NCBI RefSeq assembly: GCF_011299555.1
Contig: NZ_CP049857.1
Location: forward strand, 1,116,001 to 1,180,000
DNA from: Dysgonomonas sp. HDW5A
Lineage (GTDB): Bacteria; Bacteroidota; Bacteroidia; Bacteroidales; Dysgonomonadaceae
DNA: 64,000 nt
Reading direction: 5' to 3'
Under the pieces are notes generated by a model, which was not told the origin of the DNA, made no database searches, and worked only from the letters and a program-made list of their open reading frames with translations. Both the position numbers and the translations under genes were made by a program. Positions 8,359-16,139 of the stretch are shown here, in pieces (position 1 is the first letter of the stretch; every line of letters starts with the position of its first letter).

Positions 8359-8796
8359 ATGAAATTAAATCGCACAAAAGACTATTCTCAAACAGGGTAT
8401 TATATTTCTTTGTTTGGCTCCGTAGTTATACTACTATGGATTGGCATATTCAAGTTTACTGCGACAGAAGCAAACGCAATAAAGCCACTGATTGAAAATC
8501 ATCCTCTTTCATTTTGGATGTACAATGTTTTTAGTGTAAAAACAGTTTCTAACATTGTCGGTACTACCGAACTCTTTGTAGCTGCACTACTTCTTTTGAC
8601 TTTAAAATTCAATAAATTGAAGGCATTTGCAGGCATTGGTCTATGTATCATTTTCTTAATGACACTCAGTTATTTATTCACAACTCCCGGTATTTGGAGA
8701 GTTGTAGATGGAGTCCCTATTACAGATTTCTTTATACTGAAAGACATCATGTATTTAGGATTTGGAGTCACACTTGTTCTATCATTAAAAAAGTAA
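8359..8796 (+). CDS. DUF417 (YkgB/RclC-like) inner-membrane protein
   Basis: 145 residues with about four hydrophobic segments. Family-typical sequence includes LLWIGIFKFTATEANAI, PLIENHPLSFW, and TPGIWRVVDGVP before a final membrane helix. In E. coli the homologue RclC belongs to the reactive-chlorine resistance rcl operon. Here it sits between an ECF sigma/anti-sigma pair and msrAB, 6 nt before the latter, supporting a role in oxidant tolerance. Biochemical activity is unknown. Confidence 0.85.
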   Translation: MKLNRTKDYSQTGYYISLFGSVVILLWIGIFKFTATEANAIKPLIENHPLSFWMYNVFSVKTVSNIVGTTELFVAALLLLTLKFNKLKAFAGIGLCIIFLMTLSYLFTTPGIWRVVDGVPITDFFILKDIMYLGFGVTLVLSLKK

Positions 8797-8802
8797 TTAG
8801 TT

Positions 8803-9894
8803 ATGAAAAAAATATTGATTATTGGGGGACTAGTTTTTACGAGTATTCTGCTCGTTAGCTTTAGCTGTACAGCTAAAGTGGATAGTAGTACAAAAAATAA
8901 AAACGAAAATATTATGAATGGTAAAGGGAATGAAATATATTTTGCGGGTGGATGCTTTTGGGGAACAGAACATTTTTTTAAGCAAGTAAGAGGAGTCACG
9001 TCAACTACAGTCGGTTATGCAAACGGAAGAACAGAAAATCCAAGTTATAAAAATGTAGTTACAGGAGAAACAGGCTTTGCTGAAACAGTAAAAATAACAT
9101 ATGACCCTCTAGTTGTAGACTTAGGTTTATTGATCGATTTGTATTTTAAGACAATTGATCCTACCAGCCTGAATAAGCAAGGCAATGACAGAGGTACTCA
9201 ATATAGAACAGGAATCTATTATACCGACAAAGAAGATGAAGATCTGATAAAGGAAAAAATTGATAAATTGGGAAAGCAAAACGAGAAAAAAATAGTAGTA
9301 GAAGTAAAACCTCTACAAAATTTTTATGATGCAGAATCTTACCATCAAGACTATTTGGATAAAAATCCGGGGGGCTATTGCCATATCCCATCACAATTAT
9401 TTGATGTAGCCCGTAAAGCAAATATAGAGGCAAAAAATATTTATGTAAAAAAAGATAAAGCTGAGTTAAAGAAAGAATTAACAGCATTGCAATATGAGGT
9501 TACGCAAAACAATGCGACAGAAAGACCTTTTAGCAATGAGTATAACGATGAGTTCAGAGAAGGTATATATGTTGATGTAACAACAGGAGAACCCTTATTT
9601 GCATCATCTGATAAGTTTGAGTCGGGATGCGGTTGGCCTAGTTTTTCTAAGCCTATCAGCTCTACACTAATAGAAGAGCGGTATGATAATTCTTTAAGAA
9701 TGGTTCGTACGGAAGTAAGAAGTAAAACAGGAGACGCACATCTGGGGCACGTTTTTAATGATGGTCCCAAGGATAAAGGTGGTTTGAGATATTGTATCAA
9801 CAGTGCTTCTCTAAAATTTATTCCTCTGGATGAAATGAAAGCCAAAGGCTATGAAAAATACATTCATCTGGTAGATAAGAAAAAAACTCATTAA
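8803..9894 (+). CDS. msrAB: Exported MsrA-MsrB fusion methionine sulfoxide reductase
   Basis: 363 residues with a lipoprotein-type signal (Cys22 in LVSFSC). Residues ~43-200 are MsrA with catalytic Cys51 in GGCFWG and a possible resolving Cys193 in GYCHIP. Residues ~222-357 are MsrB with catalytic Cys331 in RYCINS and a resolving-type Cys276 in SGCGWPSF. The two CxxC zinc sites of many MsrB proteins are absent. It would repair oxidised Met (S and R epimers) in envelope proteins and needs an electron donor not present here. Last gene of the ECF sigma cluster; a terminator follows. Confidence 0.95.
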   Translation: MKKILIIGGLVFTSILLVSFSCTAKVDSSTKNKNENIMNGKGNEIYFAGGCFWGTEHFFKQVRGVTSTTVGYANGRTENPSYKNVVTGETGFAETVKITYDPLVVDLGLLIDLYFKTIDPTSLNKQGNDRGTQYRTGIYYTDKEDEDLIKEKIDKLGKQNEKKIVVEVKPLQNFYDAESYHQDYLDKNPGGYCHIPSQLFDVARKANIEAKNIYVKKDKAELKKELTALQYEVTQNNATERPFSNEYNDEFREGIYVDVTTGEPLFASSDKFESGCGWPSFSKPISSTLIEERYDNSLRMVRTEVRSKTGDAHLGHVFNDGPKDKGGLRYCINSASLKFIPLDEMKAKGYEKYIHLVDKKKTH

Positions 9895-9926
9895 AAAACA
9901 ACGACTTATCTTATTATAAAAAAATG

Positions 9927-9956
9927 AAAACTACAAGCTTTTAGACTTGTAGTTTT
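9927..9956 (+). terminator. Terminator after msrAB
   Basis: A perfect 11-bp stem (AAAACTACAAG with its complement) with an 8-nt loop ends in TTTT, 32 nt after the msrAB stop codon. Confidence 0.8.
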
Positions 9957-10052
9957 CTATTTGGACATAGATTTTTGGGCTTCTTCAAGGAAAACCTTCG
10001 CTTCTCCTTTACTAAAACAGTGACTATCTTGTTGATATGTAACCCTAAAGAT
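9957..10052 (-). pseudogene. Possible C-terminal gene remnant, unrecognised
   Basis: The minus strand is open for 31 codons ending in TAG, giving a peptide that ends CFSKGEAKVFLEEAQKSMSK. It has protein-like composition but no start codon in frame and no family I can name. It may be the tail of a decayed gene. The rest of the 9895-10224 interval shows only the terminator and AT-rich DNA. Confidence 0.25.
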
Positions 10053-10224
10053 TTACTTTCATTTGGTCTCGAATAAGTAATATAGCTAATAAAAAATACT
10101 TTTTATTTTCGATTAATATTGATAACTTATCATTTGCTGATACTAAACTTGAGATTAATAACAAAAAATATAATAAGACTAGCGAATATTCTTGCATTTC
10201 ATAAATGAATAAAATAATACAATT

Positions 10225-10605
10225 ATGAAACCAAATATCACGAAAATCAATATCGTTATCGATTGTGCCGATGCCGGAGCAGTGGCTAATTTTTATCATA
10301 AACTGCTCGTATGGGAATGGACTCACCTTCAAGCTAACTGATGGGCGGCAGTTGCATCACCGACAGGTTCAGTTATCGCTTTTCAGGAAGTGGAAGGATA
10401 TGAGCCTCTTGTCTGGCCTTGGCAGAAAGGTAAACAAGGTCAGATGTTTCATCTCGATTTTTATGTAGATAATCTGGAAGAGGCAGTACAATATGCGATT
10501 GAATGTGGTGCTAAAATTACAGATACTCAATACTTCTGGACTTCGAGAACCATGTTTGATATGTCTAGGCATCCGTTCTGTCTCGATAAGGATGTGCCGA
10601 AATAA
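10225..10605 (+). pseudogene. VOC/glyoxalase-family gene with an in-frame stop
   Basis: Translation from ATG 10225 gives a VOC-family protein (MKPNITKINIVIDCADAG, NFYHKLLVW, then PTGSVIAFQEVEGYEPLVWP and MFHLDFYVDNLEEAV). It reads through to a stop at 10605 in one frame except for a single TGA at codon 39 (10339-10341). One base change would restore the frame. The two halves are otherwise intact and of normal family length (~126 codons). Function of the intact form is unknown; VOC proteins include glyoxalases and antibiotic-binding proteins. A real stop or a sequencing error are both possible. Confidence 0.8.
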
Positions 10606-10680
10606 TCTTTAGAGTCTGTTTAAGATTTATAAAAAACAACATATCGAGTCTAATTTGGTACAATCACTTTTAGTACAGAC

Positions 10681-10710
10681 AAAAAAATAGCACTAATCAG
10701 ATTAGTGCTA
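10681..10710 (-). terminator. Terminator after hexokinase
   Basis: On the minus strand a 10-bp perfect stem (TAGCACTAAT with ATTAGTGCTA, 3-nt loop, 10710-10688) is followed by a seven-U run. It lies 22 nt after the hexokinase stop. Confidence 0.9.
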
Positions 10711-10732
10711 AAATCGAAATAACTATATAAGA

Positions 10733-11950
10733 TTACGATAATGCCGCAATAGCCGAACCTATTAAGTTAGCATTCTTAATACCGGCAATATACACTTCTA
10801 CGTAACCTAAATCCATTTCATCCAATAGATCTCTCAGCACTTTCGCAACTATTGTATGGAAGTCATTCTCGTTTACACGTTCCATCACGCTCCAAAAAAG
10901 GCTTCCTTCGGCAACTACACGTATAGTTTTGATAGAAGGATCGTGCATCACCTGAACAGCAATTAAGCCTGCCAGAGAAGCGGCAACCAATTTGGCCGAA
11001 CGTTCGTATATCCATCGAGCAACGGATACATGGCTCTTACGTTTGGGCGTAGAGCTGTTAATCAAATCGGTCAGGCTCTTTCCGTCAAACGATTCGTCAT
11101 AGTCATCATTCGGATAAACGGCTCTGAACACCTTACCCAAATACATACCGGATACTGCCTTCTCGAAACGTTGTGAGCCGGGAACTTCACCTTCGCCTCG
11201 GTCTACAATACTGTCGTACTCGGTGAGATACGAAGGGAAAAAGTTACCCGATTCAAGATTAACAGGAATCATATTCTGGCTATCAGGTTTGTTGAGCTTG
11301 GCTACTTTATTTTCACGAGCCAGGAATGCCATATTTGTACCCGTACCCACTATAAGTCCTATATAAGCGTCACACTTATCTTTACGTGAAAGTCCAGCCA
11401 ACAGACTAGCTACCGTATCGTTGATTACCTTTATGCTTTTAAACTGAACGTTGTTACGATCGTTTAAATAATCCAATAAGTCTTTGCCGATAGGTTTGCC
11501 TACCATCTTGTCTATATTTACACCTTTAGTCCAACGCAATAGTGTAGCGTCTCCATCGGTTTCGCATTTGGCAGGATACGAGAAACAATATCCGATAGCA
11601 GAATCATCTGGTAGTTCAATCTTGTTGATCAGGTTTGCTTGCTCGGCAAACAATTGTTCTTTGGTATAACCGGGGGTTTTCATCACCGAAAGGTCTTTTT
11701 CCCAACCGCTTTTAGGAGTTATGATAGTTTCGCCCCCTTGTATTTCGACTTTAGCAGTACGATAATTAGTTCCTCCCAAATCTAAAACGACAGATTTACC
11801 CTCTACTCCTTCTTTAGGTGGATATACGTAGGTAGGCAGACAGAGAATTTCGGTATTGTCGGTCTGTAATCCTTTTTCTACCTTATCTTTCAAATCTAAA
11901 GCAATTTCTTTCAATTGCGCTGTACTAAGTTCAAAAACATTTGTTTCCAT
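10733..11950 (-). CDS. Hexokinase, eukaryotic-type family
   Basis: 405 residues. The phosphate-1 motif is VVLDLGGTNYRTAKV, the catalytic Asp lies in KVINDTVASLLAGL, and a phosphate-2-like GLIVGTGTNMAF follows. FSYPAKCETDGDATLLRWTKG corresponds to the sugar-binding small-domain segment. This is the hexokinase_1/2 family, used by Bacteroides-type bacteria to phosphorylate glucose, mannose and related hexoses in the cytosol. Monocistronic, with its own terminator. No sign of damage. Confidence 0.93.
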   Translation of the reverse strand: METNVFELSTAQLKEIALDLKDKVEKGLQTDNTEILCLPTYVYPPKEGVEGKSVVLDLGGTNYRTAKVEIQGGETIITPKSGWEKDLSVMKTPGYTKEQLFAEQANLINKIELPDDSAIGYCFSYPAKCETDGDATLLRWTKGVNIDKMVGKPIGKDLLDYLNDRNNVQFKSIKVINDTVASLLAGLSRKDKCDAYIGLIVGTGTNMAFLARENKVAKLNKPDSQNMIPVNLESGNFFPSYLTEYDSIVDRGEGEVPGSQRFEKAVSGMYLGKVFRAVYPNDDYDESFDGKSLTDLINSSTPKRKSHVSVARWIYERSAKLVAASLAGLIAVQVMHDPSIKTIRVVAEGSLFWSVMERVNENDFHTIVAKVLRDLLDEMDLGYVEVYIAGIKNANLIGSAIAALS

Positions 11951-12231
11951 AGAGTAAAAGTCTGTTTAAATTTTGTAGAGGAAAAATAATACAAGGTTTT
12001 TGTATTTAATCAGCAGGTCATTTCTTTAAAGTGGCTATACTAAAGAGAAATGTATCCTTCAGATTTAACGAAAACCCAGTTACAATATATAGAAAAAGTT
12101 TTGTTACCGCAAGCACACAAGTGAAAACATGATTTGACAGCAACATAGAACAGTTTATTTTATTGGTTAAGAACAAGTTGCGAGTGGAGTATTATCTAAA
12201 GATTAGCAGTGCAACTCGGTTATTAGCTGAT
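11951..12231. other. Intergenic, no gene seen
   Basis: The 5' side of hexokinase. AT-rich without a convincing open frame or structured element. Confidence 0.5.
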
Positions 12232-12322
12232 ATAAATATAGAAAAGAAAAAGTCGCTATATAATAGCGACTTAGTTGTACATTATAGGTAATACCTATTA
12301 ATATTAATTAGTTATCATTTGC
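12232..12322 (+). repeat. Left copy of a 91-bp direct repeat matching the mnmE 3' end (candidate attachment site)
   Basis: Matches 29597-29687 without gaps, 83 of 91 positions by hand count, at a constant offset of 17,365. The right copy contains the last 8 nt of mnmE plus its terminator. Beyond the match, the left copy still shows an 18-nt block that agrees at 13 of 18 positions with the mnmE C-terminal coding end. It contains a hairpin (12250-12272, 10-bp stem) that on the minus strand is followed by U-rich sequence, so it can still work as a terminator. It fits an integration-site remnant. Confidence 0.75.
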
Positions 12323-12542
12323 AACGACACAACAAATACAACTTATATAATATCACTGCTTTAAATTTATGACGGTACAAGCTGATTTATAAGTTCCGTT
12401 TGCATTTTATTCTGTATCGGAAAGTTACGTATTTTTCACCAATTCTCTAAATTTTCATTGATTAGATGAAATATTATGTGGGAAGTGATGAATATATTAT
12501 CCAATATTTCAGCTATCAACAAATATTCAGATTTTAATTTTT

Positions 12543-12576
12543 ATTGGGTAGTACTACTCAATAAAAACTACCCAAT
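12543..12576. repeat. Short perfect inverted repeat
   Basis: ATTGGGTAGT and ACTACCCAAT form a perfect 10-bp stem with a 14-nt loop just inside the left repeat. The surrounding 12323-12615 interval holds no gene that I can support. A third partial copy, ACTACCC, follows at about 12580. Confidence 0.45.
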
Positions 12577-12615
12577 TAACTACCCTGAATCGAAATTGTT
12601 TTCTAACTGTGTTGA

Positions 12616-12726
12616 ATGTCATATATACCACCATATAGGATAACACCAAAGATTATCGACCTCGTTTCTAAGATAAGCGAAGCGGTGGGTAGCTTTTATG
12701 CTCGAGAGGAACTGCGACTACATCGT
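12616..12726 (+). pseudogene. N-terminal fragment of a Fic-family protein
   Basis: Begins MSYIPPYRITPKIIDLVSKI and continues SEAVGSFYAREELRLHRK. This is the characteristic N-terminal helix of large Fic/cell-filamentation proteins, normally followed by the ...NRIKTI..SLAIEGN region and then the HPFxxGNGR catalytic core. Here homology stops after about 37 residues and the frame runs into unrelated sequence, so the gene is truncated. The catalytic core is not present nearby. Confidence 0.7.
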
Positions 12727-12897
12727 AAGTATAGCTTCTCCATAAACTTTGCTTGCAACAGCATCCCTCAGACCGGTCTCTTTGGTATTACCATTAATAA
12801 TATAGTTATCCGGTTCATATATTATTTTTTGTAAATAAGAAAAAGCATCTTTATCCAATTCAATCGCCGTATAGGTATTCGGTTTCTTTTTTATAGT
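12724..12897 (-). pseudogene. Unrecognised gene fragment
   Basis: The minus strand is open for about 55 codons with protein-like content (includes AIELDKDAFSYLQKI and GLRDAVASKVYGEAIL) and ends in TAG, but no start codon precedes it in frame and its 5' side runs into the stop region of the NTF2-like gene. I do not recognise the family. It abuts the Fic fragment end to end, suggesting a rearrangement junction near 12725. Confidence 0.3.
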
Positions 12898-13262
12898 ATA
12901 TGAGTGAAAAGTTTATTTACAATAAGCCATTGGCCATCGACTTTCGACAATGATAGCAAATCGTAATAATTGAAACCCAGCATCGGTACATGAAGTTTTG
13001 CAACCGCATTATTTCCCAGTATTTCGATGCTGATGATCTCCATCTTGAAATTCTCGTTGTTTTCTTTAGGGCTTTTCCTATTGTTAACAATTTCCAAATA
13101 TTCATCAACGTGCTTAAAGTAGGCTTCGTTTGCAATATCTCCAAAAAGCAAAGCGTTTGGATGAAATATACTTTTTAATTTCGAAACATCGCCTTCAAAG
13201 ATTCCTTTAAAATAATTGTCTATTACAGCAATTATTTTTTGATTTTCTATACTATACTTCAT
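12891..13262 (-). CDS. NTF2-like (nuclear transport factor 2 fold) protein
   Basis: 123 residues from ATG 13262. The pattern KIIAVIDNYFKGIFEGDVSKLKSIFHPNALLFG followed by a mid-domain with KMEIISIEILGNNAVAKLHV and a final DGQWLIVNKLFTHIL strand matches the SnoaL/lumazine-binding-like NTF2 superfamily (small cone-shaped proteins, often accessory enzymes). The start is chosen because it overlaps the tautomerase stop by 4 nt (ATGA), the usual coupling. Substrate unknown. Confidence 0.75.
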   Translation of the reverse strand: MKYSIENQKIIAVIDNYFKGIFEGDVSKLKSIFHPNALLFGDIANEAYFKHVDEYLEIVNNRKSPKENNENFKMEIISIEILGNNAVAKLHVPMLGFNYYDLLSLSKVDGQWLIVNKLFTHIL

Positions 13263-13465
13263 ATTTTGCCTTTCTTTCTTAGTTCTGCGACTTGTTCTCC
13301 TGCAACACCCCAATCTTCAGTACTGATCTCCTGAATGATGACGTGGGTTAAATGCGCTTCCTTATTGAGCACATCTTGCAAGAGTTGAGTGACTCCTTTT
13401 ATTAACTGTTGTTTTTGTTCTTTTGTAACCCCATCGCGTGTTACCTGAATATTTACAATTGGCAT
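13259..13465 (-). CDS. 4-oxalocrotonate tautomerase-family protein
   Basis: 68 residues starting MPIVNIQVTRDG; processing of Met would leave the catalytic N-terminal Pro1 of this superfamily. The rest (TKEQKQQLIKGVTQLLQDVL, VIIQEISTEDWGVAG) matches the beta-alpha-beta fold. Start at 13465 is preferred over the ATG two codons upstream because only it puts Pro at position 1. Overlaps the NTF2-like gene by 4 nt. Tautomerases convert enol and keto forms of small acids; the substrate is unknown. Confidence 0.88.
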   Translation of the reverse strand: MPIVNIQVTRDGVTKEQKQQLIKGVTQLLQDVLNKEAHLTHVIIQEISTEDWGVAGEQVAELRKKGKI

Positions 13466-13520
13466 AATCATTTACTGTTTAATGTGAGTAATAAATATAA
13501 AGAATAAATTTGGTAAAACC

Positions 13521-13767
13521 TTACTTCTGTTTTTGCATTATACAGAAGACAGCGTGCATCAGCCATGTTGGTATTGAAATATTTACATCAATTGCCCGCT
13601 GTAAAAACTCAGGAGTCTTTGTCAACTCCGGTATCTTGTATGATAATATGTGCTCCTCTTTGGGATAACAGTTTTGCCTATTCGAGACCTAAGCCTCTGG
13701 CTGCTTCAGTAGTCAAGGCAAGCTGATTGTCTACGCTTCCAAATTCTTTTAATATAATTGCTTTCAT
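13521..13767 (-). pseudogene. Short-chain dehydrogenase remnant joined to an alcohol-dehydrogenase-like start
   Basis: From ATG 13767 the frame reads MKAIILKEFGSVDNQ, the usual start of a zinc-type alcohol dehydrogenase, and then runs without break into LTTEAARGLGLE-stop-AKLLSQRGAHIIIQDTGVDK, the Rossmann TGxxxGxG region of a short-chain dehydrogenase. A frame change is then needed to read PEFLQRAIDVNISIPTWLMHAV, a later SDR helix. The catalytic YxxxK region is missing. The result is a degraded chimera with an internal stop, a frameshift and deletions. It lies just upstream of the tautomerase. Confidence 0.75.
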
Positions 13768-13855
13768 CTTCTTAAAATAAATTATCTGACAAATATATAC
13801 TAATAAACGCCCGGTTTTCTTGTATATATATTCGTTATTTATGTACATTTACATC

Positions 13856-14686
13856 ATGATAAAAGATAAACTGCATGAACCGTTCGAAGTTCTATTCAAG
13901 AAAGTAGATGAATGCCCGATAGATGGACAAACCTTTAGCTTTTTTCGGCTTGTATATATTGTTTCGGGCAATGGGAAGCAACGAGTAAACAATAACCAAT
14001 CGAATTATAAAGCCGGAAGCCTATTTCTACTTACTCCCGATGATTACCATACATTCGATGTAGAATCGACTACCGAATTCCTACTTATCAGTTTTAATAA
14101 TATCTATATCCAGGATAACGGGCTTGATTCAACTTGCAAACAACGCATGGAATTTATACTACAAAATGCAAATCACAATCCCGGATGTATTTTATATAAT
14201 AAGTCTGATAAGTTATTGGTAAAAACTATTGCTGAGTCGATTATCCGGGAATATGTTAACCGTGACTTGTATAGCAAGGATTTAGTACAACAGTTAATAA
14301 ATACGTTGATTGTAATTGTTGCCAGAAATATAGCAGCATATCTTCCCGAAAAGATTAGTGAAAATACAGATGAGAAAGCGTTCGATATCCTTCAATATAT
14401 CCAGACGCATATAGCCTCTCCTTCAAAAATCAGAATGAATGAGATAAGCAGGCATTTTGGAATTTCAGAGTCGTATGTAGGGCGTTATTTTAAGAAACAT
14501 ACCAATGAGACTATGCAACAGTATGTAACCAATTACCGAACTAAGATGATCGAAAATCGTTTGTTGCATAGTGATATGCGGATTACGGAGATTGCTTTTG
14601 AGTTGGGTTTTACAGACGAGAGCCATTTATCTAAGTTCTTTAAAAAGCAAAAGGGTATGGCTCCAAGTGAGTTCAGAAAAAAATGA
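13856..14686 (+). CDS. AraC-family transcriptional regulator
   Basis: 276 residues from ATG 13856; an ATG at 13841 would also be possible. An N-terminal cupin-like sensor half (VYIVSGNGKQRVNNNQ, AGSLFLLTPDDYHTF) is followed by a C-terminal double helix-turn-helix (MNEISRHFGISESYVGRYFKKH; ITEIAFELGFTDESHLSKFF; GMAPSEFRKK). It is divergent from the SDR-tautomerase-NTF2 cluster and may have controlled it, a common arrangement for AraC regulators beside redox enzymes. Confidence 0.93.
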   Translation: MIKDKLHEPFEVLFKKVDECPIDGQTFSFFRLVYIVSGNGKQRVNNNQSNYKAGSLFLLTPDDYHTFDVESTTEFLLISFNNIYIQDNGLDSTCKQRMEFILQNANHNPGCILYNKSDKLLVKTIAESIIREYVNRDLYSKDLVQQLINTLIVIVARNIAAYLPEKISENTDEKAFDILQYIQTHIASPSKIRMNEISRHFGISESYVGRYFKKHTNETMQQYVTNYRTKMIENRLLHSDMRITEIAFELGFTDESHLSKFFKKQKGMAPSEFRKK

Positions 14687-14885
14687 GATTAGTAGATAGC
14701 ACCTTTTCTACTCTTAAAGCTGTCACTTCATTTTTTGCTTTTTGTACCAATCTTAGCTTTTTACTTGACCTTCGGTTTTCCGAGCCTATATCCCAAAGAA
14801 GCTTCTTATACAAGAATTTTATACATTCAGTGCTCGAATGTTGTATAAGGAATTGACCAATCCCAGTATTTGGGTATAAAAGAAG

Positions 14886-14938
14886 TTGTCAATAAATTTT
14901 ATTTTATATTTTTGCCTTCTAGTATGTTGTACAACATA
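14886..14938 (+). promoter_or_regulatory. Bacteroidetes-type promoter with an overlapping downstream palindrome
   Basis: A TATTTTTG -7 box (14907-14914; consensus TAnnTTTG) lies 18 nt after a TTG (14886-14888). Nine bases further on is a perfect 16-bp palindrome, TATGTTGTACAACATA (14923-14938), placed near the expected transcription start of the lipoprotein gene at 14972. A related half-site ATGTTGTATAAG is at about 14840. This looks like an operator. Confidence 0.6.
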
Positions 14939-14971
14939 AGTGAAATCTTTACTTACTTAAAAATTATTTAC

Positions 14972-15889
14972 ATGCAAAAATTATTGATCCTATTTGTGTT
15001 AATCGCCATTATGAGCAGCTGTTCCGGTGGTGATCCCTTATTCAAAATAGACAATCCTACGTCTAAAACGATTAAAATGGAAGTGGATGGAAGCCCTGTG
15101 GATATTACTCCCGGAAACTTTGTCGAAATTACGCTCAAAGGCGGCGAACACACATTCAAACTAATAGAAGGTACGGCTGCCGATGGAAAAAGTGTAGTCG
15201 TATATGTCTACCCTGAGAGTGAGGGGGGAATTATCAATCCTACTCTGAGTGATTATGTTACGGTACAGGCTTTATATGTTAAAGATGAAGCAAGTGTGAA
15301 AAACTTTGGAGTATCGAATAAAAAAATCATCGTAGACGCAAAAGAGTATATCGGTCCGTTTAAATTGTATAATGGCTTCGCGATTGGAAAAGGTATGGGC
15401 AGGTCTCTTTGGAAATACGACATCAATGAAGATCTACCCGATGTGGATAAGATATATGATGCAGGAAACGGAGGAAATTTTCAGACCAAAATATTTAGAG
15501 GAACCGATTTTGTCAACTTCTACAAGCAAGAGTTTGTACCTTACGATGGGCAACCTCGAGAGCTCACAGAAGAAGAGTTTGCTTTAATAGAGAAACCTCA
15601 GTTAGTTGCAGTCAACAGGCTTGATAGTATAGATTTAGAACGATTTAACGAACACCCTCAACTAAAAGAGGCTGCCGGAGCCTACTTGGAGGTTATTAAG
15701 AAGCGGGAAGCATCGCATTCTCAAAGCGAACGTCAAGACCTTCACAAAGAGAGCGTTCAACTTATTTCGAAAATAACGCAATATATCAACAGTTCTCTTC
15801 CCAAGAATCTTCACGAAGCTTATAACGATCTGATAAATTCGACCTCTTATAACGAAGAGATGGGAGTCAGGGTTAAAGACGTTTTCTGA
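14972..15889 (+). CDS. Lipoprotein of unknown function
   Basis: 305 residues from ATG 14972; the signal MQKLLILFVLIAIMSSC gives a lipidated Cys17. The next ~80 residues look like a beta-sandwich (KIDNPTSKTIKMEVDG, ITPGNFVEITLKGGEHTFKL) resembling small Ig-like or PEGA-like domains. The rest is mixed helix with an acidic C-terminal helical region. No known enzyme motif. It follows the AraC gene by 285 nt and has its own promoter and terminator, so it is probably a single-gene unit on the cell surface or periplasmic face. Confidence 0.7.
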   Translation: MQKLLILFVLIAIMSSCSGGDPLFKIDNPTSKTIKMEVDGSPVDITPGNFVEITLKGGEHTFKLIEGTAADGKSVVVYVYPESEGGIINPTLSDYVTVQALYVKDEASVKNFGVSNKKIIVDAKEYIGPFKLYNGFAIGKGMGRSLWKYDINEDLPDVDKIYDAGNGGNFQTKIFRGTDFVNFYKQEFVPYDGQPRELTEEEFALIEKPQLVAVNRLDSIDLERFNEHPQLKEAAGAYLEVIKKREASHSQSERQDLHKESVQLISKITQYINSSLPKNLHEAYNDLINSTSYNEEMGVRVKDVF

Positions 15890-15900
15890 TATTGTGCCAC

Positions 15901-15983
15901 AAGGAGTGTACAGCACACTCCTTGCCCCATATAAAAGATTAAAAGCATCCTCAAAAACTTTCGCAGGTTTGGGATGCTTTTTT
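15901..15983 (+). terminator. Tandem hairpins after the lipoprotein gene
   Basis: A first perfect hairpin (AAGGAGTGT with ACACTCCTT, 15901-15923) is followed by a second (AAAAGCATCC, 15941-15950, with GGATGCTTTT, 15972 on) that ends in a T-run. The second is a good intrinsic terminator. Confidence 0.8.
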
Positions 15984-16085
15984 ATTTATCTGCATGATGT
16001 ACTGTTCGCTGTGGAAATGGGAAATTAATTCCGGCTTCATTGAACGATCTATATACATTCTAATTAACATCAAAATACACGTTCC
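15982..16085 (-). pseudogene. Remnant of an MscS mechanosensitive channel C-terminus
   Basis: The minus strand reads SFNEAGINFPFPQRTVHHADK and then stop at 15982-15984. The FPFPQRTVH sequence is the hallmark end of small-conductance mechanosensitive channels. Upstream the frame is broken by a TAG after about 25 residues, and no channel core is present. Only the tail of a lost gene remains, directly beside the MFS gene. Confidence 0.75.
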
Positions 16086-16139
16086 TAAAGTCCCACTCCT
16101 TTTACCCAAAGCCGCACAACGATGTTTACAGAACTTGTA

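Noticed and set aside
10045-10332. Minus-strand open frame of 95 codons
   Set aside because: It lies antisense to the VOC pseudogene and has a low-complexity, hydrophobic composition with no domain.
14687-14885. Possible transposase-like fragment on the minus strand
   Set aside because: Some basic, Lys/Arg-rich codons in a row, but no family motif and no clear boundaries.
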